Of a stretch of 64,000 nucleotides of DNA, positions 53,934-62,159 are shown in pieces (position 1 is the first letter of the stretch; every line of letters begins with the position of its first letter). The position numbers were made by a program, and so were the translations under genes. Location of the stretch: positions 242,989 to 306,988 of the forward strand of contig NZ_FQZE01000001.1 in NCBI RefSeq assembly GCF_900141875.1, in the 5' to 3' direction. The stretch comes from Tangfeifania diversioriginum (GTDB taxonomy: Bacteria; Bacteroidota; Bacteroidia; Bacteroidales; Prolixibacteraceae). A model generated the notes under the pieces. It was not told where the DNA came from. It searched no databases and worked only from the letters and a program-made list of their open reading frames with translations.

Positions 53934-53985
53934 TTTTCTCCTGTTCTTTAAGCACCTCCATTTTTCACAACATCCGATTAAATTC

Positions 53986-53993
53986 TATTTTTG
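53986..53993 (+). promoter_or_regulatory. glyS promoter -7 box
   Basis: TATTTTTG, a full TAnnTTTG match, 29 bp before the glyS ATG. It predicts a start near 54000 and a short leader. Confidence 0.55.
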
Positions 53994-54022
53994 TTGCTTA
54001 ATTCATTCTGAAAAATAAATAA

Positions 54023-55558
54023 ATGGCACAGGAAGATCTTTTCAAAAAGCTGGTAGCGCACTGCAAAGAATACGGTTACGTATTTCAGTCGAGCGAAATT
54101 TACGACGGGCTGAGCGCTGTTTACGATTACGGCCAGTATGGCGTAGAACTAAAAAACAACATCAAAAAATACTGGTGGGACAGCATGGTTTTGCTGCACG
54201 AAAACGTGGTGGGCCTCGATTCGGCTATTTTTATGCACCCCACCATCTGGAAAGCATCGGGGCACGTGGATGCATTTAACGACCCGCTCATCGACAACAA
54301 AGATTCGAAAAAACGCTACCGTGCCGATGTGCTGATTGAGGACCAACTGGCTAAATACGAAGCAAAAATCGATAAAGAGGTTGCCAAAGCACAAAAGCGG
54401 TTTGGCGATGCTTTTGATGAAAAGCAATTCAGAGAAACCAACCCGCGAGTTTTGGCCAACCAGAAAAAATACGACGATTTGCACGAGCGTTTTGCAAAAG
54501 CGCTGAACGACAACGACCTGAAAGAACTCAAACAAATTATTGAAGACGAGGGAATTGTTTGCCCGGTTTCCGGCTCCCGCAACTGGACCGATGTGCGCCA
54601 GTTCAACCTCATGTTTTCCACCGAAATGGGTTCCACATCCGACGGATCTTCTAAAATTTACCTGCGTCCCGAAACCGCGCAGGGTATTTTTGTAAACTAC
54701 ATGAACGTGCAAAAAAGCGGACGCATGAAAATCCCGTTTGGCATTGCACAGATTGGCAAGGCTTTCCGCAACGAAATTGTGGCCCGGCAGTTTATCTTCC
54801 GCATGCGCGAGTTCGAACAGATGGAATTGCAGTTTTTTGTGCGCCCCGGCACTGAACTCGACTGGTTTGAAAAATGGAAAACCATTCGGATGAAATGGCA
54901 CCAGGCACTTGGTTTTGGCGAAGAAAATTACCGTTTTCATGAGCACGAAAAACTGGCGCACTACGCCAACGCCGCGGTGGACGTGGAGTACAAATTCCCG
55001 TTTGGCTTTAAAGAGGTGGAAGGAATTCATTCGCGCACCGATTTCGACCTGGCTCAACACGAAAAATATTCGGGAAAGAAAATCCGTTATTTCGATCCGG
55101 AAATAAACGAATCGTATGTTCCGTACGTGGTTGAAACCTCCATCGGGGTCGATCGTATGTTTTTGCAGGTGATTTCGGCAGCCTACTGTGAGGAGGAACT
55201 GGAAAAAGATTCGCGCGTGGTGCTGAAACTTCCGCCGGTACTGGCCCCTGTAAAACTGGCCGTGATGCCGCTGGTAAAAAAAGACAGACTACCCGAAAAA
55301 GCACGGGAAATAATCGACAAACTGAAGTTTGATTTCAACTGCAAATACGACGAAAAAGATTCCATCGGGAAACGTTACCGCCGCCAGGATGCCGTTGGCA
55401 CACCGTTTTGCGTTACCGTTGATCATCAAACCACGGAAGACAATACCGTTACCATCCGTTACCGCGACAGCATGGAGCAGGAGCGGGTAACCATTGCTGG
55501 CTTGGGCAAAATTATTGGTGAGAAGGTGAGCATGCGAAAATTGTTTGAAAAATTGTAA
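54023..55558 (+). CDS. glyS: Glycine--tRNA ligase
   Basis: A class II aminoacyl-tRNA synthetase that charges tRNA-Gly. The 511 residues fit the single-chain dimeric type, unlike the two-subunit glyQ/glyS form. Marks are the N-terminal GYVFQSSEIYDGLSAVYDYGQYG, MFSTEMG, YLRPETAQGIFVNY, FRNEI, the class II motif 2 region FIFRMREFEQMELQFFV and motif 3 (SIGVDRMFLQV), then an anticodon-binding domain from about residue 400. Essential housekeeping. Followed by a VapBC-type module after 25 bp. Confidence 0.97.
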   Translation: MAQEDLFKKLVAHCKEYGYVFQSSEIYDGLSAVYDYGQYGVELKNNIKKYWWDSMVLLHENVVGLDSAIFMHPTIWKASGHVDAFNDPLIDNKDSKKRYRADVLIEDQLAKYEAKIDKEVAKAQKRFGDAFDEKQFRETNPRVLANQKKYDDLHERFAKALNDNDLKELKQIIEDEGIVCPVSGSRNWTDVRQFNLMFSTEMGSTSDGSSKIYLRPETAQGIFVNYMNVQKSGRMKIPFGIAQIGKAFRNEIVARQFIFRMREFEQMELQFFVRPGTELDWFEKWKTIRMKWHQALGFGEENYRFHEHEKLAHYANAAVDVEYKFPFGFKEVEGIHSRTDFDLAQHEKYSGKKIRYFDPEINESYVPYVVETSIGVDRMFLQVISAAYCEEELEKDSRVVLKLPPVLAPVKLAVMPLVKKDRLPEKAREIIDKLKFDFNCKYDEKDSIGKRYRRQDAVGTPFCVTVDHQTTEDNTVTIRYRDSMEQERVTIAGLGKIIGEKVSMRKLFEKL

Positions 55559-55583
55559 CTTTAAGGTTATAAAAAGTTAAGAC

Positions 55584-55802
55584 ATGCCAACATTAACAGG
55601 AACATATTTCAGGGGCAAACTTAAATTAGATAAGCCGGTAAAGTTTTCGAAGCCAGTTAAAGTTACAGTTTCATTTGAAGAAGAAAACAATGATGTTTTA
55701 ACCTTCTCAGATTTCTCTTTCCTGGAAACTCAGGAATTGCTGAAAGATTGCAAAACTTCGTTTTCCGATGAAGTCATTGAAGAGAGACGCGAAGCGATAT
55801 GA
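55584..55802 (+). CDS. Antitoxin partner of the PIN-domain protein
   Basis: A 72-residue protein with a short beta-rich N-terminus (TGTYFRGKLKLDKPVKFSKPVKVTVSF), similar in pattern to AbrB/DUF2281-type antitoxins, followed by an acidic helical tail (FLETQELLKDCKTSF ... EVIEERREAI). It overlaps the PIN gene by 4 bp (ATGA), the classic antitoxin-first arrangement. It should bind its own promoter and neutralise the toxin by its C-terminus. No antitoxin family is certain from sequence alone. Confidence 0.72.
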   Translation: MPTLTGTYFRGKLKLDKPVKFSKPVKVTVSFEEENNDVLTFSDFSFLETQELLKDCKTSFSDEVIEERREAI

Positions 55803-56230
55803 ATTTGTATTTTGACACATCTTCATTATTCAAACTTTACCATAAGGAAGAAGGAACTGATGAGTTGATGGAATTGCTTAAAAAAAATTCTGTCAATGCC
55901 ATTTATCTTTGTGAAATAACCGGAATTGAATTCAGTTCCGCAGTTTGGAAAAAATGCCGAAAAAAAGAAATCAGCGAAAATATTGCTAATACATTAATTG
56001 AAAAATTTGACAAAGATTCTGCAAAATTCAGGTTTGTACCACAAAATTTTACGTTAAGAAAATCAGCGAAAAATTTAATTGCAAAATATTGGACTGATGG
56101 GTTAAGGACTTTGGATTCAATTCAATTGGCATCAGCCTTAAGCATAAAAGAAAACGTAGATATTTTTCTCACTTCCGATAAACTATTGGCTGATATTGCA
56201 ATCCATGAGGGACTGAATGTCAAATCATAA
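55799..56230 (+). CDS. PIN-domain ribonuclease toxin (VapC-like)
   Basis: A 143-residue PIN domain. The acidic residues that bind Mg are in place: Asp6 (YFDTSSL), Glu44 in EITGIEFSSA, Asp106 (RTLDSIQLASA) and Asp127 (LTSDKLLADIA). VapC proteins cut tRNA or rRNA to stop growth. It overlaps the antitoxin gene and is followed by a terminator, so the pair is a compact unit between glyS and the polysaccharide genes. Target unknown. Confidence 0.85.
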   Translation: MNLYFDTSSLFKLYHKEEGTDELMELLKKNSVNAIYLCEITGIEFSSAVWKKCRKKEISENIANTLIEKFDKDSAKFRFVPQNFTLRKSAKNLIAKYWTDGLRTLDSIQLASALSIKENVDIFLTSDKLLADIAIHEGLNVKS

Positions 56231-56236
56231 TATTTT

Positions 56237-56300
56237 CCGCGCGGGTGATTTGGGGCAGAGTTTTATTTTTTTCTCTGCCTCCTCCTTCGCGGTTTTATTT
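56237..56300 (+). terminator. Terminator of the VapBC-type module
   Basis: CCGCG (56237-56241) pairs with CGCGG (56288-56292), followed by TTTTATTT; nested inside is GGCAGAG (56254-56260) with CTCTGCC (56273-56279). The outer stem and T-run suit an intrinsic terminator 6 bp after the toxin stop. Confidence 0.6.
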
Positions 56301-56334
56301 GCAGCCGGGTAATTTTTAGTGTGTCCGCTTAATT

Positions 56335-57624
56335 ATGAAAAAAGTTTTAATCATAACTTACTATTGGCCACCCAGCGGGGGTGGCGGAGTTATGCGCTGG
56401 CTGAAAATGTCGAAGTATTTACCCGGCCTGGGATGGAAACCGGTAATTTTTACGCCAGAAAACCCAGATGCTTCTGTGGTGGACGAAAGTTTAACTGCTG
56501 AAATTCATCCCGAAACAGAAATTCTGAAAACACCGATATGGGAACCCTATGAGGTTTTCAGAAAACTAACCGGGAAAAAGAAAGGTGAAAAATTCAAAGC
56601 CGGTTACATTTCGGAAGCCTCGTCGGGCAATTGGAAAAGCAAGTTATCGGTTTTTATCCGGGGCAACTTTCTGATTCCCGACCCACGGAAATTCTGGATA
56701 AAACCCTCGGTGAAATTTCTCACCAACTACCTGAAAGAAAATCCCGTTGACCTCATCATTTCCACCGGACCGCCGCACAGCATGCATTTAATTGCCCTCG
56801 GCCTGAAAGAAAAATTCGCCATTCCGTGGATTGCCGATTTTCGTGATCCCTGGACGGATATTGATTTTTATAACAAGTTGCGCTTAACCAAATGGGGCGA
56901 TAAAAAACACCGGAAACTTGAACTGAAAGTGCTTCAAAAAGCCGACCATGTGGTGACCGTTAGTCCGAATTGCGCGAAAGATTTAAGTAAAATTCACGGA
57001 AAAAAAGTAGAAATTATTCATAACGGCTTCGACCCGGAAGATTTTGAAGGAATTTCATTTTCACCAGACAACTCATTCTCCATTTCGCATTTTGGGGCAT
57101 TCAACCGCGACCGCAATCCCAAAGTACTTTGGAAGGTACTCGGCAAACTTGCAGAAGAAAACAGAACATTCAAAGAAAAACTTCGTATCCGGTTGATTGG
57201 TCAAACCGACGATTCGGTAATACAGGAAATTGAAAATAACGGTTTGAAAGAAAACCTGGTTCAGACGGAACACCTTCCCCATAAAAAAGGACTGGAAGAA
57301 CTGGCCAAATCACAGGTATTGCTGCTGCCCATAAACGATGCGCCCAATGCCCGTGGAATTTTACCCGGCAAAATGTACGAATACATGGCAATGAAACGCC
57401 CCATTCTGGCTATTGGCCCCACCGATGCAGACTTCGTTAATATTCTGAACGAAACAAAAACCGGGATAGCATTTGATTTTAATGACGCAGTTGGCATACG
57501 AAAAACACTTGAAAACTATTTCAATCTGTTCATTGAAGGAGAACTTCAGGTTGAATCGTCAGCCTTCGAAAAGTTTTCCCGGAAAAATCTGGCTCAAAAA
57601 TTCATCGACCTTTCGGGAAAATAA
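56335..57624 (+). CDS. Glycosyltransferase family 4
   Basis: A GT-B transferase of 429 residues. The start is MKKVLIITYYWPPSGGGGVMRWLKM, summarised by YYWPPSGGGG. It has the acceptor-side WIADFRDPWTDIDFY, VTVSPNCAKDL and the donor-side NGFDPEDFEG. The C-terminal half (LPHKKGLEELAKSQVLLLPINDAPNARGILPGKMYEYMAMKRPILAIG in blocks) has the GxxPxKxxEY pattern of GT4 proteins. It should add a sugar to a surface glycan. It converges with the wbp operon, whose end lies 3 bp away. Confidence 0.88.
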   Translation: MKKVLIITYYWPPSGGGGVMRWLKMSKYLPGLGWKPVIFTPENPDASVVDESLTAEIHPETEILKTPIWEPYEVFRKLTGKKKGEKFKAGYISEASSGNWKSKLSVFIRGNFLIPDPRKFWIKPSVKFLTNYLKENPVDLIISTGPPHSMHLIALGLKEKFAIPWIADFRDPWTDIDFYNKLRLTKWGDKKHRKLELKVLQKADHVVTVSPNCAKDLSKIHGKKVEIIHNGFDPEDFEGISFSPDNSFSISHFGAFNRDRNPKVLWKVLGKLAEENRTFKEKLRIRLIGQTDDSVIQEIENNGLKENLVQTEHLPHKKGLEELAKSQVLLLPINDAPNARGILPGKMYEYMAMKRPILAIGPTDADFVNILNETKTGIAFDFNDAVGIRKTLENYFNLFIEGELQVESSAFEKFSRKNLAQKFIDLSGK

Positions 57625-57627
57625 AAT

Positions 57628-58563
57628 TCAGGCATTTTTCAAAAACGGGTGGTAATCTCCTTTCAGGCCAACCGGTACTGCATTCCGAACAAAATCAGTT
57701 AATTCAATACTTTCGCGGGCATCATCAATTCCAAACCCGTTTCCGTTCAAAATATTCTGGTAGGTAACCGTGTGCAAATCGGTAAATCCTCCGCTGAATT
57801 CAATTTCTTTTCCATTTACGGTTATGGAGCGATAGGTACGCATTCCTTTTTCGGTGGCTTGTGGCGGAAGGTCGCTGTAGTCGAGGCTGAGAAACCAGCG
57901 CACGCGGGCTTTTTCAAGTTGAAGAAAACCGGCGGCTTTGTGCGGTCCGTAGTGGTGCACAATATTTTCTTTTACATCGCCAAAAATCCAGGTAATCATA
58001 TCGAAAAAATGGATGCCAATATTGGTAGCCACGCCACCTGATTTGGAAACATCGCCTTTCCAGCCTTTCAAGTACCATTTTCCGCGGGTGGTGATGTAGC
58101 TCAAATCGATATCGTAAATTTTGTCACCGCCTTCTTTTATTTCTTTTTTAAGTGCCAAAATAGTTGGATGATATCTTAACTGCAAAACGGTATATACATT
58201 TTTCCCAGTTTCGGCCTCAATGTCTTTAATGATGTGCATATCTTCCGGGTATATCACCAGTGGCTTTTCACAAATAGCATGAGCACCGTTTCGCAGGGCA
58301 ACCCTGATGTGCGAGGGGTGCTAGATGGGTGTACAAATGGTCACGTAATCGATGGGATTTCCCTGGTGCCGGATGTCGTCCATGTATTTATCCATGTTTT
58401 CAATCTCCGGGAAAAACTCGGCATCGGGGAAATAGCTGTCCATGCGGCCCATCACATCAAACCGGTCGGTGGCACAAACCAGTTCATTCCCGGTTTCTTT
58501 TATGGCCTTCATGTGGCGGTCGGCAATGTATCCGGCCGAACCTATCAGTGCAAATCGTTTCAT
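57628..58563 (-). pseudogene. wbpB: WbpB-like UDP-GlcNAcA 3-dehydrogenase, interrupted by an in-frame TAG
   Basis: A Gfo/Idh/MocA family dehydrogenase. The start MKRFALIGSAGYIADRHM (58563) has the NAD loop; the frame runs 80 codons to ...VTICTPI, stops at TAG (58321-58323) and then continues in the same frame with HPSHIRVALRNGAHAICEKPLV, which keeps the EKP active-site motif, and later GGVATNIGIHFFDMITWIFG. The full reading is 311 residues plus the stop, the usual WbpB length. The family has CTPN-x-L-H where this has CTPI-*-H, so one residue also seems lost. With wbpD, wbpE and wbpI next to it, it should oxidise UDP-GlcNAcA. It may be a nonsense mutation or a sequence error. Confidence 0.85.
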
Positions 58564-58575
58564 CTTGTTAGTATT

Positions 58576-58600
58576 GAGTAGTGAGATATGAGTAGTGAGA
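58576..58600. repeat. Short tandem direct repeat between wbpB and wbpD
   Basis: GAGTAGTGAGA occurs at 58576-58586 and again at 58590-58600, separated by TAT. It fills part of the short gap before wbpB. It is too short to assign a role. Confidence 0.6.
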
Positions 58601-58615
58601 ACTTCATCATACCGT

Positions 58616-59182
58616 TTATTCATTTAAAAGTTTCAAATAACCGCCGGCTAAGATATACTTTTCTCCGGTTTCAGGACAAACCAGATCTTCGCCAAGTATT
58701 GCGCCCGAGCGGCTCACCCAGCCTTTTTGCCGAGCCGGAACGCCAACCATCAGTGCAAAAGGTTTTACATCTTTGGTAATTACGGCACCTGCTCCTATGA
58801 AGCAGTATTCGCCTAACGTGATTCCGCAAACGATGGTGGCATTTGCGCCAATGGTCGAACCTTTTTTAACCCGTGTTTTTTTGAATTCCTCCTTGCGGTT
58901 AACAGCACTGCGCGGATTCACGACGTTGGTAAAAACCATGGACGGCCCCAGGAAAACATCGTCTTCGCAAACCACCCCCTCGTAAACCGAAACGTTATTC
59001 TGCACTTTTACGTTGTTGCCCAAAACGGTTTTATTGCCAACAAAAACATTCTGTCCCAACACGCAGTTTTCGCCAATTTGCGCTGTTCCCATCACATGGG
59101 AGAAATGCCAAACTTTGGTGCCGCTTCCAATCTTTGCGCCTTCGTCAACCACGGCTGTTTCGTGGATAAATAGTTTATTCAT
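58616..59182 (-). CDS. wbpD: UDP-3-amino sugar N-acetyltransferase (WbpD-like)
   Basis: A 188-residue left-handed beta-helix acetyltransferase. Hexapeptide repeats run from about residue 12 (AKIGSGTKVWHFSHVMGTAQIGENC in blocks) with the family marker KVWHFSHV and PSMVFTNVVNPRS. The tail carries CPETGEKY with Cys and the zinc-finger-like end seen in this group. In P. aeruginosa WbpD acetylates the 3-amino group of UDP-GlcNAc(3NH2)A. Here it follows GxxExxY in the operon and precedes wbpB, consistent with the same step. Confidence 0.9.
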   Translation of the reverse strand: MNKLFIHETAVVDEGAKIGSGTKVWHFSHVMGTAQIGENCVLGQNVFVGNKTVLGNNVKVQNNVSVYEGVVCEDDVFLGPSMVFTNVVNPRSAVNRKEEFKKTRVKKGSTIGANATIVCGITLGEYCFIGAGAVITKDVKPFALMVGVPARQKGWVSRSGAILGEDLVCPETGEKYILAGGYLKLLNE

Positions 59183-59198
59183 TGTTTTAATATTTTTT

Positions 59199-59268
59199 CA
59201 CCGCAAGGGCGCTGAGACGCAAAGATTTTAATTTATTTTTCCTTGCGCCTTTGCGTCTTAGCGGTTAA
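59199..59268. repeat. Inverted-repeat element 1 in the wbp operon
   Basis: Left arm (59199-59224) CACCGCAAGGGCGCTGAGAC and onward; right arm (59241-59266) reads in reverse as ACCGCTAAGACGCAAAGGCG. Both are built from ACCGC and GACGCAAAG units, so the element can fold into a hairpin with a 16-nt AT-rich loop. It lies between wbpD and GxxExxY and is related to elements 2 and 3. Confidence 0.75.
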
Positions 59269-59276
59269 TTCTTTTC

Positions 59277-59663
59277 CTAAAAATTATTTACAAACCGATT
59301 AAATCCTTCCTTTATCAAAGGAACATTAAAGTTAATCAGGAATCCTAATTTTTTATTGGTCAGTTTTAAATAGGAAATAATTTGCGCATCATGAACAGGA
59401 AGCAGAATATCAACCGCTTTCAATTCAATCACAATTTCTTTTTCTACCAGAATATCCATCCTGAAATCCTTGTTTAGTTGTTTCCCCTTATAAAAAAGAG
59501 GGACAGGAACCTGATTTTCAGCATAAATTCCTCTTAACTGGAGCTCCTTTAATAAACAAAGTTCGTAAACCGATTCCAATAAGCCGGGTCCCATTTCTTT
59601 GTGAACTGTAATGGCAGCAGCAAGAATTTCTTTTGAAAGCTGATTGAGCTCATCTTTATTCAT
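59277..59663 (-). CDS. GxxExxY family protein
   Basis: A 128-residue protein named for its motif, here GLLESVY (Gly27, Glu30, Tyr33). The motif RMDILVEKEIVIELKA (Asp70, Glu80-Leu-Lys82) has the pattern of PD-(D/E)xK nucleases, and a trailing helical part (QIISYLKLTNKKLGFLINF) completes a compact fold. No function has been shown for the family. It sits inside the wbp operon, between two copies of a related inverted repeat, and breaks an otherwise complete sugar pathway. A nuclease or nucleic-acid role is inference. Confidence 0.85.
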   Translation of the reverse strand: MNKDELNQLSKEILAAAITVHKEMGPGLLESVYELCLLKELQLRGIYAENQVPVPLFYKGKQLNKDFRMDILVEKEIVIELKAVDILLPVHDAQIISYLKLTNKKLGFLINFNVPLIKEGFNRFVNNF

Positions 59664-59676
59664 AATCTATATTTTT

Positions 59677-59740
59677 CACCGCTAAGGCGAAATGGCGCAA
59701 AGATCTTATATTATTCCTTTGCGTCTCTGCGCCTTTGCGG
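59677..59740. repeat. Inverted-repeat element 2 in the wbp operon
   Basis: Left arm CACCGCTAAGGCGAAATGGC and onward (59677-59703); right arm (59716-59740) reverses to ACCGCAAAGGCGCAGAGACG. Same ACCGC and GCGCAAAG units as element 1. It fills the gap between GxxExxY and wbpE and touches the wbpE stop at 59741. Confidence 0.75.
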
Positions 59741-60868
59741 TCAATTTCTTCCTTTGAAAAATTCTTTTATGTTACTTGTAATATATTCCAACTGTTCTCC
59801 TGTCAATTCAGTATGCATGGGAAGCGACAGCACTGTTTCGGTTAGTTGTTCGCTCACCGGAAAGTCGCCTTTCTTGTGTCCAAGATACTGATAAGCTTCC
59901 TGTAAATGAATAACGCCCGGATAGTAAACCATTGCCGGAATGCCCCTCCCTTTCAAAAACTGCTGCAATTCGTTTCGCCGGCTGGTTTGAATGGTGTATT
60001 GATGGAAAGTGTGTGTGCTGTAATTTACTCTTTGCGGAAGTTGAATTTCTTCGATACCTTTCATCTGCTCGTCGTACCAGGCTGCTGCCTTTTGCCGGGC
60101 TTTGATGTGCTTTTCAAAATATTTGAGTTTTACGCTCAGTACCGCAGCCTGAATACTATCGAGTCTCGAATTTACCCCAACACGTTCGTACTGGTATTTT
60201 GCCTTCATGCCGTGATTGGCAATGGATCGGATTACAGTCGCCAGTTTTTCGTCGTTGGTAAAAACGGCGCCTCCGTCGCCGAAAGCCCCCAGATTTTTTG
60301 ATGGGAAAAACGAATTGCACCCGATGTGGCCTACAGTTCCTGCTTTCTTTTGCGTACCGTCGTTGAAAATATAATCGGTTCCCAGCGCCTGGCAAGCGTC
60401 CTCAACTACAAAAAGGTTGTATTTTTCGGCCAGATCCAGCATCGGTTCCAGGTGGGTACACTGCCCGAAAAGATGAACCGGCAGGATGGCCTTCGTTTTT
60501 GAAGTAACCACTTTCTCAACCTCCTTTTCATCAAGGTTGAACGTGGAAGGATTCACATCGGCAAAAACCGGTTTAAGGCCAAGTAACGCCAGCACTTCCA
60601 CAGTAGCAATAAAAGTAAACGGTGTGGTAATCACCTCGTCGCCCGGCTGCAAACCCAGCGCCATAAAAGCAATTTGCAGCGCGTCGGTTCCATTTCCGCA
60701 GGAAATTACGTTGGTTTGAAGGTAGTTGGAAAGTTCGTTTTCAAACTCCAGCACTTTCCCGCTTTTTATAAATCGGGTAGATTTTATTACCTCCTGCATG
60801 GCAGCATCAATCTCGGCCTTCATGGTGAGGTACTGCCCGTAGGTGTCGCACATGTGGATTTTTTCCAT
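59741..60868 (-). CDS. wbpE: DegT/DnrJ/EryC1/StrS aminotransferase (WbpE-like)
   Basis: A PLP aminotransferase of 375 residues that adds an amino group to a 3-keto sugar nucleotide. The phosphate-binding NGTDALQIA, TTPFTFIATVE, the VVEDACQALG Asp and the Schiff-base Lys191 in FFPSKNLGAFGDGG are intact. In the ManNAc3NAcA pathway it transaminates UDP-3-keto-GlcNAcA using glutamate, coupled to WbpB. It is flanked by repeat elements 2 and 3 and lies between GxxExxY and wbpI. Confidence 0.93.
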   Translation of the reverse strand: MEKIHMCDTYGQYLTMKAEIDAAMQEVIKSTRFIKSGKVLEFENELSNYLQTNVISCGNGTDALQIAFMALGLQPGDEVITTPFTFIATVEVLALLGLKPVFADVNPSTFNLDEKEVEKVVTSKTKAILPVHLFGQCTHLEPMLDLAEKYNLFVVEDACQALGTDYIFNDGTQKKAGTVGHIGCNSFFPSKNLGAFGDGGAVFTNDEKLATVIRSIANHGMKAKYQYERVGVNSRLDSIQAAVLSVKLKYFEKHIKARQKAAAWYDEQMKGIEEIQLPQRVNYSTHTFHQYTIQTSRRNELQQFLKGRGIPAMVYYPGVIHLQEAYQYLGHKKGDFPVSEQLTETVLSLPMHTELTGEQLEYITSNIKEFFKGRN

Positions 60869-60880
60869 ATTTTCTTTTTT

Positions 60881-60961
60881 ACCGCTGAGACGCTAAGGCG
60901 CCATGATTTTTTATGAATTCAAAATTACATTTTCTATGTGTCATTGCGCCATTGCGGTTAA
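60881..60961. repeat. Inverted-repeat element 3 in the wbp operon
   Basis: Left arm ACCGCTGAGACGCTAAGGCG and onward (60881-60906); right arm (60937-60961) reverses to TAACCGCAATGGCGCAATGA. The loop of about 30 nt is AT-rich. The right arm contains the TAA stop of wbpI (60958-60960). Same unit family as elements 1 and 2, but more diverged. Confidence 0.7.
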
Positions 60962-62034
60962 ATCTCTTTCAAAAACAACGCAATTTTTTCGGCGGCATTT
61001 CCTTCGCCGTAAGGTTTTTCTTCAAATCCGGCATGAGTATTTTTTATTTCTTCTGCCTTTCCCAAAATCCTATTTTTGTCGGCTCCCGCCAAATGATTGT
61101 AGCCCAAATCAACCAGCTCGGTCCATTCGGTTTCGTCGCGGATGACCAGGCATTGTTTTTTAAAAAAGAAAGCCTCTTTTTGCAACCCGCCGCTGTCGGT
61201 AATCACAAAGACGCAGTTTTTCAACAATTCAATCATATCGAAATAACCCACGGGCTCCAGCGGATCAAAGTTTAGCCTGATATTTTCACGTTCCAGAATT
61301 TTTTTGGTGCGTGGATGCAGGGGAAGTACAACCTGAAATTCATCATTTAACTCGTTCAGTGCCTTAACAATCGAACGCAGACGACTCAAATCATCTGTAT
61401 TTTCCTGTCGGTGCAAGGTGGTCAACACAATTGGACGAGAATTATTTCCCAGCTTTTTTAACACAGTTGCGTGTTTTGCAGAAATTTGGCTGTAAAAAAG
61501 CGCTACATCATACATCACATCGCCAATGTTTTCAATCTTTACATCGAAATTTTCAAATCCTTCACGCTGTAGATTTTTCACTGCGGTTTCGGTGGGGCAA
61601 AACAACCAGCTGGAAATACGGTCGGTTAAAATGCGGTTGATTTCTTCGGGCATTTTCATGTTAAAACTGCGTAACCCGGCTTCCACATGGGCCACCGGAA
61701 TATGCAGTTTGGCAGCTGCCAGTGCGCCTGCAAGAGTGGAGTTGGTGTCTCCAAAAACCACCACTGCCGCAGGTTTTTCTGCTGTCAGCACTTTTTCAAT
61801 TTCTTCCAGCATACGGCCGGTCATGGCGCCATGGCTGAGTGAATTGATGCCGAGATTGTATTTTGGTTCGGGAATTTCCATTTGCCGGAAAAAAACTTCG
61901 GCCATATTTTCATCGAAATGCTGGCCGGTGTGCACCAACACTTCTTCCAGGTTGAATTTTTTCAGGGTCCGGCTCAACGCTGCAGCCTTCACAAACTGCG
62001 GGCGGGCACCTACTATAGTGAGAATTTTTGGCAT
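60958..62034 (-). CDS. wbpI: UDP-2,3-diacetamido-glucuronate 2-epimerase (WbpI-like)
   Basis: A 358-residue non-hydrolysing sugar-nucleotide 2-epimerase of the WecB family. Marks: VGARPQFVKAA, LVHTGQHFDENMAEVFF (TGQHFD), FGDTNSTLAGALAA, HVEAGLRSFN, TLHRQEN and TDSGGLQKEA. In the neighbouring pathway this makes UDP-ManNAc3NAcA from UDP-GlcNAc3NAcA; without a biochemical test, plain UDP-GlcNAc epimerase activity cannot be excluded. It is the first gene of the operon and its -7 box lies at 62063. Confidence 0.92.
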   Translation of the reverse strand: MPKILTIVGARPQFVKAAALSRTLKKFNLEEVLVHTGQHFDENMAEVFFRQMEIPEPKYNLGINSLSHGAMTGRMLEEIEKVLTAEKPAAVVVFGDTNSTLAGALAAAKLHIPVAHVEAGLRSFNMKMPEEINRILTDRISSWLFCPTETAVKNLQREGFENFDVKIENIGDVMYDVALFYSQISAKHATVLKKLGNNSRPIVLTTLHRQENTDDLSRLRSIVKALNELNDEFQVVLPLHPRTKKILERENIRLNFDPLEPVGYFDMIELLKNCVFVITDSGGLQKEAFFFKKQCLVIRDETEWTELVDLGYNHLAGADKNRILGKAEEIKNTHAGFEEKPYGEGNAAEKIALFLKEI

Positions 62035-62062
62035 AAATTAAAAACTTTATTTCACAAACAGT

Positions 62063-62079
62063 CAAAAGTACTATTTTTG
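62063..62079. promoter_or_regulatory. Back-to-back -7 boxes of the wbpI operon and the C5-epimerase gene
   Basis: The minus strand reads TACTTTTG at 62063-62070, which would serve wbpI (ATG 62034). The plus strand reads TATTTTTG at 62072-62079, which would serve the C5-epimerase gene (ATG 62160). They are one base apart and form a near-palindrome, so binding by one polymerase could exclude the other. Confidence 0.5.
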
Positions 62080-62159
62080 AATGTTTAATGAAGAACAAAA
62101 AGAAGATACTCTCCTTCATCTTGTAACTAAATGAATCTATAATTAAAAAATCAATACAT

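Noticed and set aside
54149..55060. A 303-codon open frame on the minus strand inside glyS
   Set aside because: It lies fully antisense to a certain gene, has no recognisable domain, and is explained by the codon bias of glyS on the other strand.
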